From an uncultured Eubacteriales bacterium (GTDB lineage Bacteria > Bacillota > Clostridia > Peptostreptococcales > Anaerovoracaceae): a DNA stretch of 10,495 nt. The position numbers and the translations under genes are program-made. This document shows positions 1 to 5,845 of this stretch, piece by piece. The notes under the pieces are model-generated. The model had not been told where the DNA came from. It did no database searches and saw nothing but the letters and a program-made list of their open reading frames with translations. The stretch is taken from contig CACYBO010000223.1 in NCBI GenBank assembly GCA_902772685.1, positions 1 through 10,495 on the forward strand, written 5' to 3'. The first letter of the stretch is position 1. Every line of letters starts with the position of its first letter.

Positions 1-551
1 CCTTCGATAAGGACGTCATGGTTGCTAACTTCGTTATGGGTACTCAGGAACTGTATGAGTTCTGTGACCACAACCATGCAGTTAAAATCATGCCTGTAGA
101 CTACGTTAACGATCCTACCATCATCATGAACTGCTCCAAGATGATCGCCATAAACGGTGCGCTGGGCTGCGACCTCTATGGTCAGGTTGCATCAGATACA
201 CTGGGCGGCGACGTACAGTTCTCCGGCGTTGGCGGACAGGTCGACTTCATCCGCGGTGCCGCGATGGCAAGAGACGGTATGGGCAAGGGCATCATCGCAA
301 TGCCGTCTATAACTGTTAAGAAGGATGGAACAAAGATCTCCAAGATTACAGCTCATCTGGCTGACAAGCAGGTTGTTACAGATTCCAGAAACGATACAGA
401 ATTCGTCGTTACGGAATATGGTATCGCGGATCTGTGGGGAAAGAGCAACAAAGAGAGGGCCAAAGCTCTTATCGACATTGCTCATCCGGACTTCAGACCG
501 GAACTCAAGGAAGCAATGAAGGAAATCTTCCACCACAGCTATGACGAATAG
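1..551 (+). CDS. abfT: 4-hydroxybutyrate CoA-transferase, C-terminal part (5' end outside window)
   Basis: Coding is open from the left edge (codons begin at base 3) to TAG at 549-551, giving about 182 C-terminal residues of a protein normally near 430-440. The enzyme would move CoA from acetyl-CoA or butyryl-CoA to 4-hydroxybutyrate in the cytoplasm. The visible part carries the family block SGVGGQVDFIRGAAMA, then GIIAMPSITVKKDG, then SRNDTEFVVTEYGIADLWGKS and IAHPDFRPEL, typical of the acetyl-CoA hydrolase/transferase C-terminal domain. The catalytic glutamate of the family should lie just upstream and cannot be checked. Related butyryl-CoA:acetate CoA-transferases share these motifs. I favour the 4-hydroxybutyrate enzyme because a 4-hydroxybutyrate dehydrogenase gene follows 57 bp downstream with no terminator between them. 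Confidence 0.85.
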   Translation, partial: FDKDVMVANFVMGTQELYEFCDHNHAVKIMPVDYVNDPTIIMNCSKMIAINGALGCDLYGQVASDTLGGDVQFSGVGGQVDFIRGAAMARDGMGKGIIAMPSITVKKDGTKISKITAHLADKQVVTDSRNDTEFVVTEYGIADLWGKSNKERAKALIDIAHPDFRPELKEAMKEIFHHSYDE

Positions 552-608
552 GCTGATCATTTTACAGAAAACTATATTTGATAATTAATTTCAAGGAGGT
601 TATGCGTT

Positions 609-1733
609 ATGCAGGCTTTAAAATTAGTACCAACGATTCACTATTTTGATACTTTTAAGGATTTCAACGATGAGTTCAAGCTTGGTAAAGGTGACATCCT
701 CGTAACAAACGAGTGGATGTACAAGCCATATGTTGAAGGTCTCGGTATCGATATGCCCGTTATTTTCCAGGAAAAGTACGGAATGGGTGAACCAACAGAC
801 GAAATGATGGATGCCATGAAAGCTGAGATGGATAAGTATGAGTATGACAGAATCATCGCTTTCGGCGGCGGCACAATCGTTGACTGCTGCAAGGTTCTCG
901 CTTGCGAGATTCCTGACAAGGTAGCAGATCTGTACACTGACAAGTATCCTTGCAAGAAGATCAAGAAGCTCATCGCTGTTCCGACGACTTGCGGCACAGG
1001 TTCCGAAGTTACGAACGTAGCTGTAGCTTCCATTCCTTCCCTCGGCCTGAAGAAGGGTATCGCTACGCCGGATACATTCGCTGACGAAGCAGTTCTGATT
1101 CCTGAATCACTGCAGGGTCTGCCTGACAAAGTATTCGCAACTTCTTCCGTAGATGCTCTGATCCACGCTGTTGAATCATTCCTCTCACCGAAGGCTTCAC
1201 CATTCACGGAGATCCTTTCCAAGGAGGCAATCGCACTGATCATGGGCGGATACAAGAAGATCGTCGAAAGAGGCGGCAACACAAAGGAAAACAGAGCTGA
1301 CCTGCTGAAGGACTTCTGTCTGGCAGCAACTTATGCAGGCATCGCATTCGGTAATGCTGGCTGTGCTGCTGTACATGCACTGTCCTATGCTCACGGCGGA
1401 GCATTCCACATTCCGCACGGCGAAGCCAACTTCATCTGCTTCACTGAGGTATTCAAGATGTACATGAGAAAGCAGCCTGTTGGAAAGATTCAGGAAGCTA
1501 ACAAGATCTTCTGCGATGTACTTGGCTGTGACGAAGCAGTTGTATATGATGAGCTGGATGCTTTCCTCGGCAAGATTCTTGAGAAGAAGCCTCTCAGAGA
1601 GTACGGAATGACCGAGGATCAGGTTGCTCCATTCGCGAAGTCAACAATCGACAACCAGCAGAGACTTCTCGGCAACAACTATGTTGAACTGTCCGAAGAA
1701 GAAATCGCTGAGATTTTCCAGAACCTGTACTAA
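609..1733 (+). CDS. 4hbD: 4-hydroxybutyrate dehydrogenase (iron-type alcohol dehydrogenase family)
   Basis: This 374-residue cytoplasmic enzyme would interconvert succinate semialdehyde and 4-hydroxybutyrate with NAD(H). It resembles the remembered C. kluyveri / C. aminobutyricum enzyme end to end: QEKYGMGEPTDEM near 54-66, PTTCGTGSEVTNVAVA at 125-140, SSVDALIHAVESFLSP at 179-194, FGNAGCAAVHALSYAHGG at 247-264, and KPLREYGM near the C-terminus. The nucleotide-binding glycines are G86-G88 (FGGGTIVD). The expected metal ligands of the family are all present: D182, H186, H256 and H270. The start is fixed by a perfect Shine-Dalgarno AAGGAGGT at 593-600, eight bases before ATG. It most likely shares a transcript with the upstream CoA-transferase. 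Lysine codons are almost all AAG, unlike later genes, which suggests high expression. Other iron-type dehydrogenases are possible but fit less well. Confidence 0.93.
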   Translation: MQALKLVPTIHYFDTFKDFNDEFKLGKGDILVTNEWMYKPYVEGLGIDMPVIFQEKYGMGEPTDEMMDAMKAEMDKYEYDRIIAFGGGTIVDCCKVLACEIPDKVADLYTDKYPCKKIKKLIAVPTTCGTGSEVTNVAVASIPSLGLKKGIATPDTFADEAVLIPESLQGLPDKVFATSSVDALIHAVESFLSPKASPFTEILSKEAIALIMGGYKKIVERGGNTKENRADLLKDFCLAATYAGIAFGNAGCAAVHALSYAHGGAFHIPHGEANFICFTEVFKMYMRKQPVGKIQEANKIFCDVLGCDEAVVYDELDAFLGKILEKKPLREYGMTEDQVAPFAKSTIDNQQRLLGNNYVELSEEEIAEIFQNLY

Positions 1734-1760
1734 AAACAAACATAATAAAACCATTACATA

Positions 1761-1793
1761 AGAGCGGAGGGTATATCCCTCCGCTCTTTTTTT
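1761..1793 (+). terminator. Rho-independent terminator after 4hbD
   Basis: A perfect 11-bp stem, AGAGCGGAGGG (1761-1771) with CCCTCCGCTCT (1777-1787), closes a five-base TATAT loop and runs into seven T residues (1787-1793). It lies 28 bp after the 4hbD stop codon and separates the fermentation module from the next transcript. Confidence 0.95.
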
Positions 1794-1831
1794 AATTAAT
1801 AATATCTAAGAATAATATGTATTTATATTGT

Positions 1832-1860
1832 TTGAACATGGTATGAATTTGTGATAACAT
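1832..1860 (+). promoter_or_regulatory. Probable sigma-A promoter for the DUF975 operon
   Basis: A TTGAAC -35 box (1832-1837) and a TAACAT -10 box (1855-1860) are separated by exactly 17 bp. They lie in the AT-rich gap after the terminator. The predicted transcription start is near 1866-1868, about 33 bp before the chosen start codon of the DUF975 gene. No other good promoter was seen in this gap. Confidence 0.65.
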
Positions 1861-1866
1861 ATCATG
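1837..1866. promoter_or_regulatory. Inverted repeat overlapping the promoter, possible operator
   Basis: CATGGTATG (1837-1845) and CATATCATG (1858-1866) form an inverted repeat matching at 8 of 9 positions. The spacer is 12 bases and the half-sites are 21 bp apart centre to centre, about two helical turns. The dyad runs from the end of the -35 box, across the -10 box, to the predicted transcription start. This is where a dimeric repressor could block RNA polymerase. A nested smaller palindrome, TGATA-aca-TATCA, lies at 1852-1864. No regulator gene is visible nearby, so its function is inferred from placement alone. Confidence 0.4.
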
Positions 1867-1884
1867 GAATTATTAGAGATCAAA

Positions 1885-1891
1885 AAAGGAG
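1885..1891 (+). promoter_or_regulatory. Ribosome binding site that sets the DUF975 start at 1900
   Basis: AAAGGAG lies eight bases before ATG at 1900. An in-frame ATG at 1864 has no such site and falls at or before the predicted transcription start, so 1900 is preferred. Confidence 0.75.
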
Positions 1892-1899
1892 TATTGTAT

Positions 1900-2829
1900 A
1901 TGCAGAATATTTTGGTAGATCAGAACATTATCATTACAGAACCGTGCAAAACGTTAAGAACGCTGGGTCGGAACGCTTTGGCAGGCAAGTGGAAACTTGC
2001 TATCACGGCTGTTTGTGTATATATATTGGTGATTCAGCTCCCGATGGCTGTTTTTGACGCGCTGTTCGGCACAAATGTAGGGAGTATCATGACCGATAAC
2101 GGATACACCTATGGCATGGATGCCGGCTTTTATGTTGATTTTTACAACAATATGCCGCAGGTGTGCATTTTGAGTGAAATCTATTTTATTCTTGTATCGG
2201 GCGCAATGGAACTTGGAATCTCACTGTTCTTCCTGGCAACTTTCCGTAAACATGAAGTGCAGGTGACGGATATGTTCCTTGGATTTGAACGGTTTGGAAA
2301 GGCGCTTGGACTGTTCCTTTACAAAAGTCTGTTCATTTTCCTGTGGAGCTGTCTCTTTATCATTCCGGGAATCATAGCAGCGTTCAGATACAGTCAGGCG
2401 TTTTTTATCCTGGCGGATGATCCTAACAAGGGAATCAGGCAGTGCATAGATGAGTCAAAAGACATGATGAAAGGGAACAAGGGAAAGTATTTCCTGCTTC
2501 AGATTTCGTTCATCGGATGGGCACTGCTCTCAGCGATACCGGCGGGAATTATTGAATCAATCGGCGGAACCGTTTCGTCCAACACATTTGTAATTGCACT
2601 GTTCGGATTGGTTGGCGGACTGTTCATGGCACCTGTCATCGCATATGTCTATTCGACTTTAGCGGGTTTCTATGAAATCCTTGCAGGACACCTTATTAAG
2701 GAGACTATGCCTGTTCCTGTTACAGTAGAAGAAGCCAAGGAGCAGTATGAAATAATACAGGCAAAGGCAGAAGAAGCCCAGGCTGAAAACAGAGACCCTG
2801 AAGAGAAGGAAAGCACAGACAAGGAGTAA
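1900..2829 (+). CDS. DUF975 family integral membrane protein
   Basis: This 309-residue protein matches the DUF975 family, whose function is unknown. The diagnostic C-terminal part is present: QCIDESKDMMKGNKGKYF (181-198), then LQISFIGWALL (200-210), and YVYSTLAGFYEILAGHLI (249-266). By eye there are about five to six hydrophobic segments, near 33-52, 90-114, 135-163, 199-219 and 229-262, so it should sit in the cytoplasmic membrane. The last 35 residues form a highly charged, Glu/Lys-rich tail, probably cytoplasmic and disordered. The N-terminus has a short amphipathic stretch before the first membrane segment rather than a cleavable signal peptide. It is the first gene after the promoter at 1832-1860. 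The next gene starts three bases after its stop codon, so the two are probably co-translated. I can assign no molecular role. Confidence 0.88.
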   Translation: MQNILVDQNIIITEPCKTLRTLGRNALAGKWKLAITAVCVYILVIQLPMAVFDALFGTNVGSIMTDNGYTYGMDAGFYVDFYNNMPQVCILSEIYFILVSGAMELGISLFFLATFRKHEVQVTDMFLGFERFGKALGLFLYKSLFIFLWSCLFIIPGIIAAFRYSQAFFILADDPNKGIRQCIDESKDMMKGNKGKYFLLQISFIGWALLSAIPAGIIESIGGTVSSNTFVIALFGLVGGLFMAPVIAYVYSTLAGFYEILAGHLIKETMPVPVTVEEAKEQYEIIQAKAEEAQAENRDPEEKESTDKE

Positions 2830-2832
2830 CAA

Positions 2833-3114
2833 TTGGAAAAAATCAAGACCGAGAATTATAAATTTTATGCGCACAAGGAATGTGAATTCTTTCCGTGCCA
2901 TGCTGTAAGTGACGAGGAGACATTCAATTGTCTCTTCTGTTATTGCCCCCTGTATGCCCTCGGCAGAGAATGCGGCGGCAATTTCACTTATACGGAGAAC
3001 GGAATCAAGGACTGCAGCAGCTGCATGGTGCCGCACGGCAGAGGGGCATACGATCATGTTATGTCCAAGATGGGGCTGCTAATGGAACTGGCGAAAGATA
3101 AAGGAAAGGAATAA
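2833..3114 (+). CDS. Small eight-cysteine protein (cysteine-rich small domain, probable metal binder)
   Basis: This 93-residue cytoplasmic protein has eight cysteines: C17, C22, C33, C36, C38, C47, C61 and C64. Histidines H14, H23 and H68 lie close by. The pattern, with CEFFPCH, FNCLFCYCPLYALG, CGGNF and GIKDCSSCMVPH, matches the Pfam cysteine-rich small domain (PF04071 as I recall), described only as a probable metal-binding domain. Zinc or an iron-sulphur cluster are both possible. The start is TTG, chosen because AAGGAG at 2821-2826 lies six bases upstream, overlapping the end of the DUF975 gene. No signal peptide or membrane segment is seen. Its stop codon abuts the ATG of the M16 protease gene, so the three genes are tightly coupled. 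The function is unknown. Confidence 0.85.
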   Translation: MEKIKTENYKFYAHKECEFFPCHAVSDEETFNCLFCYCPLYALGRECGGNFTYTENGIKDCSSCMVPHGRGAYDHVMSKMGLLMELAKDKGKE

Positions 3115-4377
3115 ATGGCACAGGAAATCAGACTTGACAACGGAGTCACAATAATCATAGAGAAGAACACCATGGTCAGATCAGCAGCCCTGGGCATATG
3201 GGTAGCCTCAGGTTCAATGTATGAAGATGACAGCACGCATGGTGTTTCTCATTTTATTGAACATATGATGTTCAAAGGGACAAATAAGCGAAGCGCCAGA
3301 GATATCGCATCGGATATGGATAGGATCGGCGCCACCTTCAACGCGATGACCGGAAAGGAATCGACCTGCTATTATGTCAAAACGCTGACATCCAACATCT
3401 ACGAAGGTGCTGAAATACTGCTGGACATGGTTCTGAAATCCAGATTCGACTCGGTGGAAATGGATAAGGAACGCCAGGTCATACTCGAAGAAATCAAAAT
3501 GGTGAAGGATACGCCGGATGATGAAATATATGACACGATTTCCGAAATCGTGAATAATGGAAATCCTCTTGGCCGTTCCGTGCTTGGCACACCGGAAAGC
3601 CTTGCGGGTATTGACCGCGACAGAATGGTGGCATACTACAAAAAACGCTATGTAAAAGATGGAATTGTAGTAGCTGTTGCCGGGAATTTTGATGAGAAGA
3701 AAATTGCTGATCTCTTCGAAAAAAAGATGAAAAGACTCAACAAGAGACTTCCGTCTTTCACTCCTGACAGTAAACCGTACAGGAAATCCTTTGATGTCAG
3801 GGTAAAAGATATTGAGCAGACCCATTTATGTCTGGCTGCTCCCGGAGTATCATACAAGGATGATATGTATTATGTATTTGTTCTTATGAACAACATACTC
3901 GGCGGTTCTATGAGCTCCAGACTGTTTCAGAGCATCAGAGAGCAGAAAGGACTGGCTTATAACGTCTGTTCCATGAATGCCTTCAGCAGCTTCAACGGCT
4001 TTTTCAATATTTATGCCGGCGTGTCTCATGAAAATGCAGGCAAAACCATCAGGGAAATCAGAAAAGAACTGGTCAGACTGGCTGAACACGGTGTAACAGA
4101 GGAGGAGCTGTCGATTGCGAAGGAGCAGACGAAGACGTCTTATATATTCTCTCTCGAAAACCAGGCAGCGCTCATGTTCTCACTTGGGAGAAATAAACTT
4201 CTTCTGGATAAACTGTTTTCAGTGGATGAATCGCTTGAAAAGTACAACGCTGTAACAAGACAGGATATTCTTAAGGCGGCTGAGATGATCGGTGATCTGG
4301 ACAACTACTGCGCTGCCGTTATCACGGGCAAAGAACTTGATATCGAGGAACTGATTAATGAAAGTAAAAATCAATAG
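3115..4377 (+). CDS. M16 family zinc metallopeptidase (processing-peptidase-like, MlpA/YmxG type)
   Basis: This 420-residue protein is a single-chain M16B-type peptidase with two homologous halves. The inverted zinc motif HxxEH is intact at H46-F-I-E49-H50. The distal metal ligand is expected at E125/E126, in VILEEIKMVKDTPDD, 75-76 residues later, as in the family. The C-terminal half keeps GGSMSSRLFQSIREQKGLAY (263-282), containing the R/Y substrate-binding motif. The catalytic form is therefore complete, and no signal peptide is seen. It begins with ATG directly after the previous stop codon, with AAGGAAAGGA at 3101-3110 as ribosome binding site. In many Bacillota a gene of this type sits next to dut, as here. 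Its physiological substrate is not known; related proteins process peptides or act in quality control. Confidence 0.92.
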   Translation: MAQEIRLDNGVTIIIEKNTMVRSAALGIWVASGSMYEDDSTHGVSHFIEHMMFKGTNKRSARDIASDMDRIGATFNAMTGKESTCYYVKTLTSNIYEGAEILLDMVLKSRFDSVEMDKERQVILEEIKMVKDTPDDEIYDTISEIVNNGNPLGRSVLGTPESLAGIDRDRMVAYYKKRYVKDGIVVAVAGNFDEKKIADLFEKKMKRLNKRLPSFTPDSKPYRKSFDVRVKDIEQTHLCLAAPGVSYKDDMYYVFVLMNNILGGSMSSRLFQSIREQKGLAYNVCSMNAFSSFNGFFNIYAGVSHENAGKTIREIRKELVRLAEHGVTEEELSIAKEQTKTSYIFSLENQAALMFSLGRNKLLLDKLFSVDESLEKYNAVTRQDILKAAEMIGDLDNYCAAVITGKELDIEELINESKNQ

Positions 4378-4786
4378 CCTTTCCGGAGTTTATCCATCTT
4401 ATGAGACAAAAGGTTCCGCAGGCATGGATCTGCGGGCGTATATCGAGGAACCCATCGTTCTGGAGCCCGGGGAAAGAAAACTCATCCCCACGGGGCTCTT
4501 CATGGAATTCGAATCCGGTTATGAGGTTCAGATACGAGCCAGGAGCGGACTCGCTGTGAAGCATGGGATCGGCCTCGTCAATGGGGTCGGCACAATAGAC
4601 AGTGATTACCGCGGAGAGATCAAAATTGCGCTGATCAACATGGGCAGTGAAGCCTTTGCGGTAAAAAACGGAGACAGGATTGCCCAGATGGTGATTTCTC
4701 CGGTCGTGCAGGCGGAGATAGAGATTGCAGAAGAGTTGACCGATACCGACAGGGGAACGGGGGGCTTTGGCTCCACAGGATTATAA
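4358..4786 (+). CDS. dut: dUTP diphosphatase (dUTPase)
   Basis: The enzyme hydrolyses dUTP to dUMP and pyrophosphate. This keeps uracil out of DNA and feeds thymidylate synthesis. At 142 residues it has the normal size of the homotrimeric family, and all five motifs are visible in order: GSAGMDLRA (19-27), ARSGLAVKHGI (61-71), GVGTIDSDYRGEI (76-88) with catalytic-site D81 and Y84, GDRIAQMVI (105-113), and the C-terminal lid RGTGGFGSTGL (132-142). The ATG overlaps the last 20 bases of the M16 peptidase gene in another frame, with GAGGA at 4345-4349 as ribosome binding site. The overlap implies translational coupling. The dGTPase-like gene begins one base after its stop. Confidence 0.97.
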   Translation: MKVKINSLSGVYPSYETKGSAGMDLRAYIEEPIVLEPGERKLIPTGLFMEFESGYEVQIRARSGLAVKHGIGLVNGVGTIDSDYRGEIKIALINMGSEAFAVKNGDRIAQMVISPVVQAEIEIAEELTDTDRGTGGFGSTGL

Positions 4787-4787
4787 A

Positions 4788-5780
4788 ATGATAACCAGAA
4801 CAGACATAGAAAAACGTGAATATGAGTATCTCTCACCATACGCTACAAAAGCGGCAGAATCCCGGGGTAGGATGAAATCCGAGGAGAAATGTGAAATCCG
4901 GACAGATTTCCAGAGGGACAGGGACAGAATCATCCATTCCAAATCGTTCCGCCGTCTTATGCACAAGACACAAGTGTTCCTTGCTCCGGAAGGTGACCAC
5001 TTCAGGACAAGGCTGACGCATACGATTGAGGTATCACAGATTGCCAGGACCATTTCAAGGGGACTGGGTCTGAATGAGGATCTTACAGAAGCGATTGCAA
5101 TGGGTCATGATCTGGGTCACACGCCGTTCGGACACAGCGGTGAACAGGTGCTCAACAGAATCTACAGCAAAGGCTTCCGGCACAATGAGCAGAGTCTTCG
5201 GGTTGTTGATGTGCTGGAGTTTCACGGGACAGAAAGAGGGATGAACCTGACAGCGGAGGTCCGCGACGGAATACTCAATCATACAGGTCCCGTTATGCCT
5301 TTTACACCTGAAGGGCAGGTGGTTAAAACCAGCGACAGAATCGCCTATATCAACCATGATATCGACGATGCCATCAGAAGCGGCGTGATTACAGAGCAGG
5401 ATCTGCCGCAGGATTGCGTTGCGGTGCTCGGAAATTCTCACAAGAAACGAATTGATACCCTCGTGAAGGATATGATCGCAAACAGTGAAGACTCGCCTGT
5501 AATCTGTCTGAGCGATGAAAAGCTTGACGCTATGACGAAGCTCAGGAGTTATATGTTTGAAAATGTCTATCATAATGACCGGTCGAAGAGCGCCGAAGAT
5601 ATGGTTCACATCGAGACTGTCATCAAAACACTCTTCGAATACTACATGCATCACCCGGAGCTCATCGTCAGAGAGTACCCCGATCTGGCTGCCGACACTG
5701 ATATAGAGGAACTGGTCAAAGATATGATTGCGAGCATGACTGACCGCTATGCAGTAAATATTTACAGAAGAATCAAATAA
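4788..5780 (+). CDS. dgt: dGTPase-like HD-domain deoxynucleotide triphosphohydrolase
   Basis: Members of this family cleave dNTPs to deoxynucleoside and triphosphate, so this protein probably helps set nucleotide pools. Substrate preference cannot be read from sequence. The protein has 330 residues from ATG 4788. It shows FRRLMHKTQVF (54-64), RTRLTHTIEVSQIAR (73-87) and the HD signature AMGHDLGHTPFGHSGE (104-119). The expected metal ligands are H78, H107, D108 and D183 (KTSDRIAY). A TTG seven codons earlier (4767) is in frame and overlaps dut. I prefer ATG 4788 because it follows the dut stop by one base with AGGA at 4777-4780. Its size matches the shorter dGTPase-like type, not the long Escherichia coli Dgt. 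The order dgt-dnaG-rpoD is typical of Clostridia. Confidence 0.9.
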   Translation: MITRTDIEKREYEYLSPYATKAAESRGRMKSEEKCEIRTDFQRDRDRIIHSKSFRRLMHKTQVFLAPEGDHFRTRLTHTIEVSQIARTISRGLGLNEDLTEAIAMGHDLGHTPFGHSGEQVLNRIYSKGFRHNEQSLRVVDVLEFHGTERGMNLTAEVRDGILNHTGPVMPFTPEGQVVKTSDRIAYINHDIDDAIRSGVITEQDLPQDCVAVLGNSHKKRIDTLVKDMIANSEDSPVICLSDEKLDAMTKLRSYMFENVYHNDRSKSAEDMVHIETVIKTLFEYYMHHPELIVREYPDLAADTDIEELVKDMIASMTDRYAVNIYRRIK

Positions 5781-5845
5781 AAAAAAGGAATTATCGTCCT
5801 GCCAACGTAATTAGTATTGTAAAACATATAATTACAGGGGTAGAC

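Noticed and set aside
552..608. Possible promoter between the CoA-transferase and 4hbD (TTTACA at 561-566, TAATTA at 582-587)
   Set aside because: The 15-bp spacing and poor -10 box are no better than expected in AT-rich spacer DNA, so co-transcription is more likely.
641..1282. Antisense open frame of 213 codons opposite 4hbD
   Set aside because: It is a shadow of a strongly biased coding sequence on the + strand, with no family motif and no ribosome binding site seen.
1864..1899. Earlier in-frame ATG for the DUF975 protein
   Set aside because: It lies at or before the predicted transcription start, inside the dyad, with no ribosome binding site. ATG 1900 has AAAGGAG at a normal distance.
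3214..3825. Antisense open frame of 203 codons opposite the M16 peptidase gene
   Set aside because: It has no recognisable domain, and the + strand protein carries all catalytic motifs across the same bases.
4767..4787. In-frame TTG start for the dGTPase-like protein overlapping dut
   Set aside because: It has no clear Shine-Dalgarno, and the ATG at 4788 one base after the dut stop is the usual coupled arrangement.
5055..5654. Antisense open frame of 199 codons opposite dgt
   Set aside because: It is a shadow frame with no motif or start signal; the sense frame contains the HD site.
5781..5845. Perfect TATAAT (5827-5832) before dnaG as a promoter
   Set aside because: No -35 box is seen at 16-18 bp, there is no TG extension, and transcription would start inside the dnaG ribosome binding site. 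The A8 tract and short AGGA/TCCT pairing in the same gap are too weak to call a terminator on either strand.
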